Assembly: GCA_031291235.1 (NCBI GenBank)
Contig: JARLJL010000002.1
Location: 62,001 to 126,000, forward strand
From: Sulfuriferula sp.
Lineage (GTDB): Bacteria > Pseudomonadota > Gammaproteobacteria > Burkholderiales > Sulfuriferulaceae
Reading direction: 5' to 3'
DNA length: 64,000 nucleotides
In this document: positions 34,996 to 43,825 of the stretch, in pieces
Layout of the letters: every line of letters starts with the position of its first letter
Position numbering within the stretch: position 1 is the stretch's first letter
Program-made: the position numbers and the translations under genes
The notes under the pieces: generated by a model
What the model saw: the letters and a program-made list of their open reading frames with translations, nothing else
What the model was told of the DNA's origin: nothing
Databases searched by the model: none

Positions 34996-36437
34996 CAGAA
35001 ATACCCCGCCTGTTTCTTCTTTTCCATCGAAGCTGCCGAGTCGGCGTCTATTGCCCGCCCTTGGCGTTCCGAGCTGTTGGCGCCCAGCAGTTCCAGTATG
35101 ATTTCGGGTAGTGTCTGCGCTTGCGATTCCACTGCGCCGGTCAGCGGATAGCAGCCCAGCGTGCGGAATCTGACTCGGCGCCGCTGTATCGCTTCCCCCG
35201 GCAGCAGGCGCATGCGCGCATCGTCTACCATGATGAGCGTGCCGTCGCGTTCAACCACAGGACGTTCCTTGGCAAAATACAGCGGTACGACAGGAATATT
35301 TTCCTGATAGATGTATTGCCAGATATCCAACTCCGTCCAGTTCGATAGCGGAAACACGCGTATGCTTTCGCCCAGGCTTTTGCGCGTGTTATAGAGGCTC
35401 CATACCTCGGGGCGCTGGCGTTTGCCGTCCCATTGATGCGTAGCTGTGCGGAAGGAGAATATCCGTTCCTTGGCGCGCGATTTTTCTTCATCGCGACGTG
35501 CGCCGCCGAAGGCAAGATCGAATCGGTAGTGATCCAGCGCCTGCTTCAGTCCTTCGGTCTTGGTGATGTCGGTGTGCAATGATGAGCCGTGATCGAAAGG
35601 ATTAATGTCCTTTTCTATGGCCACTGGGTTGATGTGTACCAGCAAATCCATGCCGCTTACTTGCGCCATGTGGTCGCGGAACAGATACATTTCCTGGAAT
35701 TTCCAGCGCGTATCCACATGCAGCAACGGGAAGGGCGGGGGCGCGGGATAAAACGCCTTGCGCGCCAGGTGTAGCATCACTGCGCTGTCTTTGCCTATCG
35801 AATACAGCATGACGGGGTTCTCCGCTTCGGCAACAGCTTCGCGGATGATGTGTATGCTCTCTGCCTCCAGTCGCGCCAGATGCATGGCAGTGGCATGGCG
35901 CGCACCGTTCGGCGGCGTCTGATTGCTTAAATCGAGTATGGGCGGATAACCGAGCAGGCAAAAGCTGATGTCGGTCAATCCTTTGGAGGTTCTGCACATA
36001 GCCGTCAACTTGCCGTGGGGAACGATGGCGAGCGGCTTGCTCAGGTGGGCTTGCAGCGATAGCAATGCCGCTTCAATTGCAGGCTGATCAGTTGTGCCTG
36101 ACGGCAGCGGCACCCAGTAACGCCCGCCTCTGGCATCGTTTGCATGCAGGCAGGCGCCGCCGTTCGGCAAATCGTAGAGTTGGGCAAATAGCACCAGATT
36201 ACGTTTTGCCCTGAATTCGGCCAACTCGCTTTCCAGTACGGCAGATATCGGTGCGCGCCCTTGTTCGTCACGCACTTCGGTCGCTGTCAGCTCGGCTGGC
36301 AGTATGGATAGCTCGTGCAAACGGCGCTCTGCCGTGCGTTTGGTTTCAGCCTGCCCGAGTTGGCTTAAATGCTGAAATGCGAGCTCGGTATCCCATGCTT
36401 GGGGATTATCGAGCCCGAAAAGTTCGGTTGTCATCAT
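34995..36437 (-). CDS. cysD: Sulfate adenylyltransferase subunit 2 with a long N-terminal extension
   Basis: The C-terminal 296 residues (from about Met185) match CysD throughout: [17 protein letters not shown], the PP-loop [40 protein letters not shown] and the ending [10 protein letters not shown]. Standard CysD is about 300 residues, so roughly 180 extra residues precede it. This extension (with [18 protein letters not shown] and [19 protein letters not shown]) matches no domain I recognise. It is in the same open frame from an ATG at 36437. An internal start near 35885 would give a normal CysD, so the extension could be a separate fused domain or an annotation artefact. Confidence 0.88.
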   Translation of the reverse strand: MMTTELFGLDNPQAWDTELAFQHLSQLGQAETKRTAERRLHELSILPAELTATEVRDEQGRAPISAVLESELAEFRAKRNLVLFAQLYDLPNGGACLHANDARGGRYWVPLPSGTTDQPAIEAALLSLQAHLSKPLAIVPHGKLTAMCRTSKGLTDISFCLLGYPPILDLSNQTPPNGARHATAMHLARLEAESIHIIREAVAEAENPVMLYSIGKDSAVMLHLARKAFYPAPPPFPLLHVDTRWKFQEMYLFRDHMAQVSGMDLLVHINPVAIEKDINPFDHGSSLHTDITKTEGLKQALDHYRFDLAFGGARRDEEKSRAKERIFSFRTATHQWDGKRQRPEVWSLYNTRKSLGESIRVFPLSNWTELDIWQYIYQENIPVVPLYFAKERPVVERDGTLIMVDDARMRLLPGEAIQRRRVRFRTLGCYPLTGAVESQAQTLPEIILELLGANSSERQGRAIDADSAASMEKKKQAGYF

Positions 36438-36617
36438 GCCGCACCTCGTGTCGCAGTTTGCGATAAAAGTTGTATAAATCTGTAAATCACGATTTATATT
36501 AGCATAATATTTATTTAGATATAAAAATATTTAAACTGAGACACGAGTTTTTGGTGTGTGGGGTGCAGCTAAGTGGAGACGGCGCGCCTATTTTGTTTCG
36601 GCGCGCATTCAGGTATA
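36438..36617. other. AT-rich promoter region of cysD plus DHH-gene terminator
   Basis: The first half is AT-rich and likely carries the cysD promoter. A GCGCGCC / GGCGCGC hairpin occupies 36582-36606 near the end of the DHH gene. No open frame of interest is seen. Confidence 0.5.
36582..36606 (-). terminator. GC-rich hairpin downstream of the DHH gene
   Basis: GCGCGCC at 36582-36588 pairs perfectly with GGCGCGC at 36600-36606 around an 11-base loop. The hairpin lies 12 bases beyond the DHH stop, as read on the minus strand. The T-run expected of an intrinsic terminator is missing. Confidence 0.4.
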
Positions 36618-37580
36618 TCAGACGCCGGGATAGGCGAGATCAAATTGTTCGAAGAATAGCGGCAGCATGTCTTCCTGCAGGTTATTGATGCCGGCTGCAC
36701 CTTTACGTCCGCCGCCGGACGGAAATTGCCGGCATAAGGTATCTGCGCCGGTTTTGTTTACCATGGGTGCGCGTACGCTGACTGTGTAACCGCCAGTGGA
36801 GTTGTGGCTGAGGATGGCATGAGCCCGGTTGGGGTGATTCGATGCCAGAGCGTTGCTGTAAACCCCGCTTACGCGTCGGCTCCAGACAGCATCGGGCAAA
36901 AAGAACACTGCACCCCCCGCAGTTTGGCGCGTTGGCTGTAATAATTCCGCTTTTGCCATGTCGTCCGCATACCCCGCACGCAATGTAGCGAAAGCGGGAT
37001 CGTTTTGCATGAATTCAAACGGGTCTGCGTAAGCGCGCATCCTGATGGATAAATTATCAGGATGGAAGTACAGGTCATCCAGCGTTTCGCCATAGCCGTT
37101 GTAATTGAGGCACTCGCCCAGTTCGCGCAGTAACGCCAGTTTATCGTCGGCCAGTGCCAGCGGCATGGCGATGCGCTCGGCAACGGCCGCCAGATTGTCG
37201 CCGTAAGCCCCTACTACCGCCCATATACTGAATTGACCGTTGAGAAAATTGTTTACCAGTGCGCTGGTGCAAGTATCTGCACTTAAATCAATGTGCGAGT
37301 GCAGGTTGGGATATGACGGAATCTCGCCGGCGAAGTGATGGTCGAAATAATTTACCTGCAAGCCGCGATCCAGCAGATTGAGTAATGGTTCCCGATTTTT
37401 GTCGAGTGAAACATCCAGCACGGTCACGATATCGTCAGGCTCGGCATCGACCTGTTTGAGCAAATCAATATCACGCTTCACCCCGGTGATCAGTCTGGAA
37501 TCGACAGGTTGCGATAGCCGCAATTGTTGCAGGGCGCATAAACCGTCTGCGTCGCCGTTGAATACATCGATAAAACTCAT
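36618..37580 (-). CDS. DHH-family phosphoesterase
   Basis: The 320-residue protein starts MSFIDVFNGDADGLCALQQL, with a DxDG-type motif I, and contains the DHH motif NYFDHHFAGEIPSYPN near residue 75. The C-terminal part has a DHHA1-like glycine-rich block (FPSGGGRKGAAGINNL). Known members are RecJ, NrnA-type oligoribonucleases/pAp phosphatases and exopolyphosphatases. Position between galE and cysD, within a cluster that also has a sulfotransferase, makes hydrolysis of 3'-phosphoadenosine 5'-phosphate an attractive but unproven role. Confidence 0.75.
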   Translation of the reverse strand: MSFIDVFNGDADGLCALQQLRLSQPVDSRLITGVKRDIDLLKQVDAEPDDIVTVLDVSLDKNREPLLNLLDRGLQVNYFDHHFAGEIPSYPNLHSHIDLSADTCTSALVNNFLNGQFSIWAVVGAYGDNLAAVAERIAMPLALADDKLALLRELGECLNYNGYGETLDDLYFHPDNLSIRMRAYADPFEFMQNDPAFATLRAGYADDMAKAELLQPTRQTAGGAVFFLPDAVWSRRVSGVYSNALASNHPNRAHAILSHNSTGGYTVSVRAPMVNKTGADTLCRQFPSGGGRKGAAGINNLQEDMLPLFFEQFDLAYPGV

Positions 37581-37640
37581 GTTTTGCCCCTAAATCATTT
37601 TCGAAATAACGTTTGCCATTGCATAATGGCTACAGCAGAT

Positions 37641-38618
37641 TCAATGCGCGTTGAATTTTTGTTCCCAGGCCCATGCATGCGCCACTATCGTTTCCAGCTC
37701 GGCAAACTCAGGCTTCCAGCCCAGTTTTGAGCGTGCGCGGGTAGCATCGGCAACCAGGCGCGCAGGATCGCCGGCTCGCCGCGGGCCGTCAAGTACTTTG
37801 ACTTTGCGCTTGGTTACTTTTTCCACATTATCGATGACTTGTTGTACGGAAAAACCGGAGCCATTGCCCAGATTCAGGCGTTCACTGCTACCGCCGTTAA
37901 CCAGATATTGCAGTGCGAGTAAATGCGCAGAGCATAAATCCACGATATGAATATAGTCGCGGATGCAGGTGCCGTCTGGCGTATCGTAATCGCGACCGAA
38001 TACCTGAATTTCCGGTCTGCGACCGGAGGCGGCCTGCAAGATCAACGGGATCAGATGGGTTTCCGGATCATGGCGTTCGCCCAGCAGGCCCTCGGGGTCG
38101 GCCCCGGCCGCGTTGAAATAGCGCAGGCAGACGGATTTTAATCCGAAGGCATGATCGTAATCGGCAAGCACTTGCTCTATCATCCATTTCGAACGGCCAT
38201 AGGGATTGACCGGGCGGTTAGGGTGCGCTTCATCAATTGGCACATAATCCGGTTCGCCGAATACGGCTGCAGTGGAAGAGAAAATGAAGTTTTTGACCTC
38301 GTGCGCTACCATTGCATCGAGCAGGTTGAGCGTGTTGGAGAAGTTGTTGCGATAATACATATCGGGTCGCCGCACCGATTCGCCGACCTGAATAAACGAG
38401 GCAAAGTGCATGACTGCTTCCGGCTGGTGTTGTTTAAAAACGGCATCCAGTGCAGTCTGGTCTGCCAAATCTCCGGAAACAAATTCGCCGCCTAGTACGG
38501 CATCACGATGACCGCTGGACAGATTGTCGAAAGTCACCACATCGTGTCCGTGCGCTAACAGCATTTTTACCATGTGTGAACCAATATAGCCTGCGCCGCC
38601 TACGACCAGAATTTTCAT
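37641..38618 (-). CDS. galE: UDP-glucose 4-epimerase
   Basis: GalE interconverts UDP-glucose and UDP-galactose. The 325-residue SDR protein shows VVGGAGYIGSHMVKMLLAHG, then VMHFASFIQVGESVRRPDMY, the catalytic SSTAAVFGEPDYVP and the YxxxK in NPYGRSKWMIEQVL, and GTCIRDYIHIVDLCSAHLLA. It supplies galactose units for the polymer. It is followed by the DHH gene after 60 bases. Confidence 0.94.
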   Translation of the reverse strand: MKILVVGGAGYIGSHMVKMLLAHGHDVVTFDNLSSGHRDAVLGGEFVSGDLADQTALDAVFKQHQPEAVMHFASFIQVGESVRRPDMYYRNNFSNTLNLLDAMVAHEVKNFIFSSTAAVFGEPDYVPIDEAHPNRPVNPYGRSKWMIEQVLADYDHAFGLKSVCLRYFNAAGADPEGLLGERHDPETHLIPLILQAASGRRPEIQVFGRDYDTPDGTCIRDYIHIVDLCSAHLLALQYLVNGGSSERLNLGNGSGFSVQQVIDNVEKVTKRKVKVLDGPRRAGDPARLVADATRARSKLGWKPEFAELETIVAHAWAWEQKFNAH

Positions 38619-38697
38619 ATATTCCTTACCTGAATTTCGGCTTATGCCAAAACAAAAGATTTCAAAATTGAGGGAAAGGATGTTTCCCAGAAATGTA

Positions 38698-39798
38698 CTA
38701 AAGCCACTTTAGTAATAAGTCCTCATATTCCTTAAGTACCTTTTCCCAAGTGAATTCCTGCGTAAATCGCGACTTGCTGGCCAGTTTCATGCGCGAAATT
38801 TCAGTCTCGTTATCAAGCAACATATCCAGTGCGTCAGCGCATTCATCCTCATTACTGAAATAACGCGCTCCATCAGCCACTACCCAGCGATTGAACGGAT
38901 TGTCGTGCGCCAGCACCGCGTTGCCCGCCCCTAGCGATTCGACCAGTGACGGATTGGTGCCGCCTACCTGATGACCGTGCACATACAATTGGGCATGGAA
39001 ACGCAATGCAGCTACAGTGGGCTTGTCATAAACGGCGCCAATAAAGCTTACCTCATCGGACGCCGCTTCTTTCACTGCGCGCTGATAAGCATGGTTGGGG
39101 TCATATTTACCCAGTACCACCAGCTGCATACCGCGCCGGCGGCGCGACCACGCGCGCACCACTTCAAGAATCGAGTTTTCCGGTTCTGCGCGTGCAATCA
39201 GAATTGCATAACGGTTTGGTTCCAGATGATAAGGCGCCAATGTGCTGATATCGGCCTGCTCAACAGCATCCGCGCCATAAGGTATGGTTGTGATTTTGTC
39301 CGCGCTGACCCGTGTGGAAAGATGCTTTTTGATCTCCGGATGATCTGCCACTAGATGATTGCCCAGCCAGCAGCCCGCCCAGTCGTTCAGCCAGAACCAT
39401 AGTTTGGCTATCGCCCCCCATTTTTGGCGGTGCCACTCTATGCCATCCATGTTGATCAGGTTTTTGTGGCCGCGCAAACGGTATAGTGCGCAGAAAATCG
39501 CTGTGTTATATCCGAGCGTCAATATCAGACCGGTTTCTCCGGCAGCGTGTACAGTCGATTTCCAGTCGAATACTATCGTACCGGCTGCGCCAGCGGTGGC
39601 GACAGGCATACGCACTCGTCGCACGCCCTTCCACGTGTCTTCAAAATTCGGTCCTTCGCCGTCTTCCTGACAATACACGGTGACATTCCAACCCTGATTT
39701 ACCAGATACAGCGCCAGATGTTCGGCGAAGGTTTCAAAGCCGCCGTGGGCGGCAGGCACGCCGCGCGTGCCAAGGATGCGAATCTGTTTTGTCATCAT
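38698..39798 (-). CDS. Glycosyltransferase with DUF1972 domain (rhamnosyltransferase-like)
   Basis: The 366-residue protein starts MMTKQIRILGTRGVPAAHGG, followed by FETFAEHLALYLVNQGW, the DUF1972 pattern of GT4-like rhamnosyl- or other deoxyhexosyltransferases. The donor-binding region carries ARAEPENSILEVV, and VGGTNPSLVESLGAGNAVLA near residue 280. Since rfbBACD is in the same cluster, dTDP-rhamnose is a reasonable donor. Its start overlaps the sulfotransferase stop (ATGA). Confidence 0.82.
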   Translation of the reverse strand: MMTKQIRILGTRGVPAAHGGFETFAEHLALYLVNQGWNVTVYCQEDGEGPNFEDTWKGVRRVRMPVATAGAAGTIVFDWKSTVHAAGETGLILTLGYNTAIFCALYRLRGHKNLINMDGIEWHRQKWGAIAKLWFWLNDWAGCWLGNHLVADHPEIKKHLSTRVSADKITTIPYGADAVEQADISTLAPYHLEPNRYAILIARAEPENSILEVVRAWSRRRRGMQLVVLGKYDPNHAYQRAVKEAASDEVSFIGAVYDKPTVAALRFHAQLYVHGHQVGGTNPSLVESLGAGNAVLAHDNPFNRWVVADGARYFSNEDECADALDMLLDNETEISRMKLASKSRFTQEFTWEKVLKEYEDLLLKWL

Positions 39799-40796
39799 GG
39801 TGTGGCGTAGCCCAGTTCTTTCATCGTGTCTCTGAATAGTGCATCTACTACAGGATGCAATACAGGCCAGCCTTTGGCCGGATTGTCATAGAGTCGTTTT
39901 TTAGCATAGTCAGCGACTGCCGGGTCCGGTTCCAGGCCGCATTGTTGCTGCAATCTCACCAACTCTCCAACGGGATCGGCAAGTAATGCTTCATAAGCAA
40001 CGCGTATCACTGCATCGGGATGGCGTTGTTCCTGTTCCAGTCCCTCGCGCATGGTCACTATCCACTCCAGTGCTGCCCGATTGGCGTGGTCCAGATCGGC
40101 TGTAGCCAGTGACCAAACTGATTCGTAGGCAGGATTAGCCAATAATAATTGTTCGCGCAGATAATGCCATTTGATATCGTCGCGGCCCCACCAGTCATCG
40201 ATATGTTCACCGGATTTTACGCCCAGCCGTTCGGACCACTTCACTACGGAAGGGACGGCATCGGCCCCGCTACGCGTGATGAAAATGAATTTTGCATCAG
40301 GGAAGATTGACTGAACATAACCCACGCGGAAGATCAGTTCTGGATATTTGTCTACCACGCGACTGACCCCGCTGAACTTCAGGTAACGCGAGAACAGACG
40401 ATGTGCGCGTTGCTTGATGGCTGGGGTGGTATCGTCCGCGTCTAACCGATAGCGGGCTCCACTGAGAGAGTAGTTGCCATTGATATCCTGCCGCGGATCG
40501 ATGACGTGCCAAAGTGCTTTGGGTTCGTTTAGATAGCCGACCTTGTTATGTAGTGATAACAGTATCCCCAGAATAGTCGTTCCTGACCTGCCCAGTCCGG
40601 TGATAAAAATGGGGCGGTCTACAGTGGGTGTGCCCGGCGCCGCAGCCAGCGTATTCAGCCAGGAGAATACCAGTGGATTAATGAAACGCCCTTTGGTGGT
40701 CAGCGGACGTCCTTCGTAAAGGCTATAACTGGCAATGCGGCGCATGCTACGAGCTAAGCCATAGTCCAGATATTCCTTATCTATTTGAGCAACCAT
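39795..40796 (-). CDS. PAPS-dependent sulfotransferase family protein
   Basis: The 333-residue protein contains the 5'-phosphosulfate-binding loop in IFITGLGRSGTTILGILLSL near residue 68 and a 3'-phosphate-binding region in KFIFITRSGADAVPSVVKW near residue 175. These are the two hallmarks of the sulfotransferase fold (Sulfotransfer_1/3 type). It has no membrane segment. It is coupled by overlaps to a GT4 enzyme on one side and the DUF1972 glycosyltransferase on the other. With cysD and cysNC in the same cluster, it probably sulfates the repeat unit or lipid-linked intermediate. Confidence 0.85.
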   Translation of the reverse strand: MVAQIDKEYLDYGLARSMRRIASYSLYEGRPLTTKGRFINPLVFSWLNTLAAAPGTPTVDRPIFITGLGRSGTTILGILLSLHNKVGYLNEPKALWHVIDPRQDINGNYSLSGARYRLDADDTTPAIKQRAHRLFSRYLKFSGVSRVVDKYPELIFRVGYVQSIFPDAKFIFITRSGADAVPSVVKWSERLGVKSGEHIDDWWGRDDIKWHYLREQLLLANPAYESVWSLATADLDHANRAALEWIVTMREGLEQEQRHPDAVIRVAYEALLADPVGELVRLQQQCGLEPDPAVADYAKKRLYDNPAKGWPVLHPVVDALFRDTMKELGYATP

Positions 40797-42052
40797 TATG
40801 CGATCTCCCTTGTCAGGCTGGGTGCAGCCATGTTTACATTTAAGTCCGCATACAACGAAAGCATATCGCGTAGATAGCGTTCTGCTGTAAAGGTGCTTGA
40901 GACATAAGCATGAGCTTCTTCGCCCATAGTTGATACTTGCTTATCTGTCATGTGTGCAAACTGTGTCAGCAAGACAGCTAGCTCGTTGACATTACCACTC
41001 TCAAACAAGGCCCCTGTTTTTTCCGTATGTACCATTTCCGGAATTCCCCCAATTCGCGCCCCAATCACTGGTTTACCGCTGGCGTATGCTTCCAGTACAC
41101 TCATGGGCGCATTTTCATACCACTCAGATGGTAGAACAACAGCGCGAGCTTCACGTATCAACGTCCGAAGTGGCGCACCACTTACAAAACCCAAAAAATC
41201 GATATCGCCGCCTAATTCGCCTGCTAATGCTTTAAGCATGGCTTCTTCTGGCCCGGTGCCAGCGATGCGTAGACGCACGCCTGCATGTGCGGCTGCGCGG
41301 ATTAGTGTTGCCACACCTTTTTCTAGCGCCAGCCGCCCGAAGTAAAAGAAATAATCACCTGATTTAAATTGAGGAGTGAAATCCTCAGCATGGACGAAAT
41401 TGGGGATGTAAACCAATTTCTCCGCAGGCCATCCCCACTCTATGTGTTTGTTCCGATAGAACTCGCTAGGTACTACGATGCGATCAAGATTGTCACGGTA
41501 TAGTCCTAACGCACGATGCGTAGCTGACTCTACCATTACCAGTGAGCTCACCGCTAAGGAATCACGCAGGCAGCGGTTAAGCGCCACGTTTAGAAGATTA
41601 CCGTCTTTACATTTTTCGCAGATACCGCTGCGATTGAGCATCTTGTATGCAGGGCAGCATAGCTTGAGATCGTGTGCCGTCATCACCACAGGTACGCCGC
41701 GCTCCTTGAGTAAGGGCAGGACGGAAGGTGAAATGTGATGATAGATGCAATGGACATGCGCCACGTCCGGGCGAAAGCGGGCCAGGAGCTTATCGAGTTT
41801 GCGACGCGCCTCCATGGAGTATATGACTTTGCTAGCCATGGCGAGTTTTTGTATAGCGCCATAGGCATGCCCGAACTCAAGCTCATCCACGAAAAAATCG
41901 CTCCATGGTGAAGGTTCGTTTTTCGGGTGATGCATGGTCATTACTGCTGTATCCCAGCCTAGGCCGCGAAACATGGCATCATGCTCGAAGAATACAGCAT
42001 CTGAACCGCCGCGACGGTAATTGTAGGTGTTAATACTTAAAAGTTTAGTCAT
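40796..42052 (-). CDS. Glycosyltransferase family 4 protein
   Basis: The 418-residue GT-B enzyme begins MTKLLSINTYNYRRGGSDAV. Its acceptor domain has VPVVMTAHDLKLCCPAYKML with a CxxC (CEKC) segment following. The donor-binding domain has FYFGRLALEKGVATLIRAA, then IAGTGPEEAMLKALAGE, and the conserved E-x7-E in VVLPSEWYENAPMSVLEAYA. An N-terminal fragment of a second, related gene survives at 42621-42836. It overlaps the upstream acetyltransferase by eight bases. Confidence 0.9.
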   Translation of the reverse strand: MTKLLSINTYNYRRGGSDAVFFEHDAMFRGLGWDTAVMTMHHPKNEPSPWSDFFVDELEFGHAYGAIQKLAMASKVIYSMEARRKLDKLLARFRPDVAHVHCIYHHISPSVLPLLKERGVPVVMTAHDLKLCCPAYKMLNRSGICEKCKDGNLLNVALNRCLRDSLAVSSLVMVESATHRALGLYRDNLDRIVVPSEFYRNKHIEWGWPAEKLVYIPNFVHAEDFTPQFKSGDYFFYFGRLALEKGVATLIRAAAHAGVRLRIAGTGPEEAMLKALAGELGGDIDFLGFVSGAPLRTLIREARAVVLPSEWYENAPMSVLEAYASGKPVIGARIGGIPEMVHTEKTGALFESGNVNELAVLLTQFAHMTDKQVSTMGEEAHAYVSSTFTAERYLRDMLSLYADLNVNMAAPSLTREIA

Positions 42053-42575
42053 TTAAAGGCAACTTTTTAGTTGATTTTGGCTTCACGATTGCAGGTACGC
42101 CAACTGCAATATGGTTTGCAGGTACATCACAAATGACTACGGCGTTTGCTCCAATATCCACATCGTCACCAATAATTACGTGACCGAGGATCTTTGCTCC
42201 TGCACCAATGGCTACTCTCGAGCCAATTACCGGCGCATCGAAAGGCGTGTCTGATCGGCGATTGCCAATAGTAACCCCCTGACGAATCATGCAATCATCT
42301 CCAATGACAGCACGACCATGAACGATTATGGAACCGAAATGTTCGATTACGAGTCGGCGCCCAATTTGGGCGCTTACCCCGATTGAAATTCCAAACAGTA
42401 TCTCGCAAAGCTTTGATAGCACGATATGTAACAGACCCAAAGGGATACGTATTAGCTTGGTTTTGAATCTGTAGCGAAGATGCCCAAAGCGATACACTTG
42501 TAACGCCCAAAATCCTTGGGCTAATAGTCCTTCACGGTACCCTTTCAAATCGTCCAGAATGCTATCTAATACCAC
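42045..42575 (-). CDS. Serine O-acetyltransferase-like hexapeptide acyltransferase
   Basis: The 176-residue protein has an N-terminal helical part and a left-handed beta-helix with repeats of the type IVHGRAVIGDDCMIRQGVTI and VAIGAGAKILGHVIIGDDVD. The C-terminus has the VPA-type loop AVGVPAIVKP. The GTG start at 42575 is supported by GGGAGATAATCA immediately before it. It most likely adds O-acetyl groups to the polysaccharide, not to serine. A second enzyme of the same kind is at 46554. Confidence 0.82.
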   Translation of the reverse strand: MVLDSILDDLKGYREGLLAQGFWALQVYRFGHLRYRFKTKLIRIPLGLLHIVLSKLCEILFGISIGVSAQIGRRLVIEHFGSIIVHGRAVIGDDCMIRQGVTIGNRRSDTPFDAPVIGSRVAIGAGAKILGHVIIGDDVDIGANAVVICDVPANHIAVGVPAIVKPKSTKKLPLND

Positions 42576-42620
42576 TGATTATCTCCCATGCGTTTCAAAT
42601 TGGCGGTCCATCATAAACAT

Positions 42621-42836
42621 TGCATGGCGAGCTCTTGTATAGCGCCATAGGCATGACCGAACTCAATTTCATCCACGAAAAATTCGCTCTACGGTGAAGG
42701 TTCGATTTCGGGTGTGCATGGTCATGACTGCCGTATCCCAACCTTGGGTGCGGAACATTGCATCATGTTCAAAGAACACCACATCAGAGCCGCCGCGGCG
42801 GTAGTTGTAGGAGTTAATTGAAAGTAACTTAGGCAT
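42621..42836 (-). pseudogene. N-terminal remnant of a second GT4 glycosyltransferase
   Basis: From the ATG at 42836 the frame reads MPKLLSINSYNYRRGGSDVV and continues like the gene at 42052. At HTRNRTF it loses frame: two bases are missing compared with the intact copy. After the break the original frame resumes as EIEFGHAYGAIQELAM, then homology ends near 42621, after about 73 codons of a 418-codon gene. The start still overlaps the GT14 stop by eight bases, so a complete gene once stood here. The first part has diverged at synonymous sites, whereas the last part is nearly identical to the intact copy. Confidence 0.85.
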
Positions 42837-43821
42837 TTTTGGTAGTTTCCTCTTCATTACGAGATACGTATTCAAGCACGGCAGACCGTACGGCATGGTC
42901 ATGCTGCTTGGGAAATTTACGAGCGAAAAATTTACCTGAATTCATCACGACCGGGAGATCGGAATCCTTGAGTTCTTCGGGGCCTGTGCCGCGTTGTTGC
43001 CAGAGTGTGGCGTGGTTGGCTGGTGCAATGTTGTGGAATTGACTGTTACCAATTATGGTGGGGAAAAAAATCTCGTCCGGACAGGTTAATTTGGAGAAAT
43101 ATGCTACTAATTTCTCATTATTCGCTTGCTCTACAATGTGGTTACAAACTTGCCGGGAAGCGCAGAACCATGTGCTGCCCACATAAACTCGTGGTTTGGA
43201 TGTGATAAGGTCTCGAAGATACAACGCTGCGGTTACGGATTTTCCTATAGCCTGCATAATTTTAGTTGTAGGCGAGTGTGCAGACTGTGCTAGCGGTATA
43301 CCTAGTCCCGCAATTTTCTCGAGCGGGTGTGGCCTTGGGCCCAGCGCCCATAATCTGTTTCGCCGAAAAATGCGGTGCAGTAAGGTATTTGATTGCGTGT
43401 AGCAACGATATGCATGGCTGAGGAATACGTTTTTGTCAGTTCGAATATCAATCAAATCCATCATGACATCAGGTCTTTGTGACAGTAACGTTTGTGCAAA
43501 TTCTTGTGCTGGGCGGATTGGCAAACAGGAGTCGCTCAGCAACTGGAAATAATCGAATTGGTGATTTATTAGTGCATGGCGCAACAAGCGTAACACTGCT
43601 TCGGCTAAAGTCCAGTTCCCCCATTTGGTATGTACCGGATTTTCAAGTACCCACACGTTATTTCCCGTGAGCACAAAGTCAGGACGCTGATTAAAATCAT
43701 GGTGAACTATTACTATGCAATCGCTACCGAGTGCATCGATAGATTGCTGCACGATATCCGCTGGATTGTTCGCGGAGAGAATGCCGAAAACTATTTTTAT
43801 TTCCTGATTAGGTATAGTCAT
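42829..43821 (-). CDS. Beta-1,6-N-acetylglucosaminyltransferase-like (GT14, Branch) enzyme
   Basis: The 330-residue protein has the GT14 features YFQLLSDSCLPIRPAQEF near residue 92, GSTWFCASRQVCNHIVEQ near residue 218 and LTCPDEIFFPTIIGNS near residue 247. FFARKFP lies near the C-terminus. These match the core-2/I-branching family rather than ordinary bacterial GT2 or GT4 enzymes. The donor could be UDP-xylose or UDP-GlcNAc. It starts four bases after the flippase stop. Confidence 0.8.
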   Translation of the reverse strand: MTIPNQEIKIVFGILSANNPADIVQQSIDALGSDCIVIVHHDFNQRPDFVLTGNNVWVLENPVHTKWGNWTLAEAVLRLLRHALINHQFDYFQLLSDSCLPIRPAQEFAQTLLSQRPDVMMDLIDIRTDKNVFLSHAYRCYTQSNTLLHRIFRRNRLWALGPRPHPLEKIAGLGIPLAQSAHSPTTKIMQAIGKSVTAALYLRDLITSKPRVYVGSTWFCASRQVCNHIVEQANNEKLVAYFSKLTCPDEIFFPTIIGNSQFHNIAPANHATLWQQRGTGPEELKDSDLPVVMNSGKFFARKFPKQHDHAVRSAVLEYVSRNEEETTKNA

Positions 43822-43825
43822 CGGC

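Noticed and set aside
42669-42902. Treating the 77-codon frame as a small functional protein
   Set aside because: It matches only the N-terminal part of the neighbouring GT4 gene and then loses frame, so it is a remnant.
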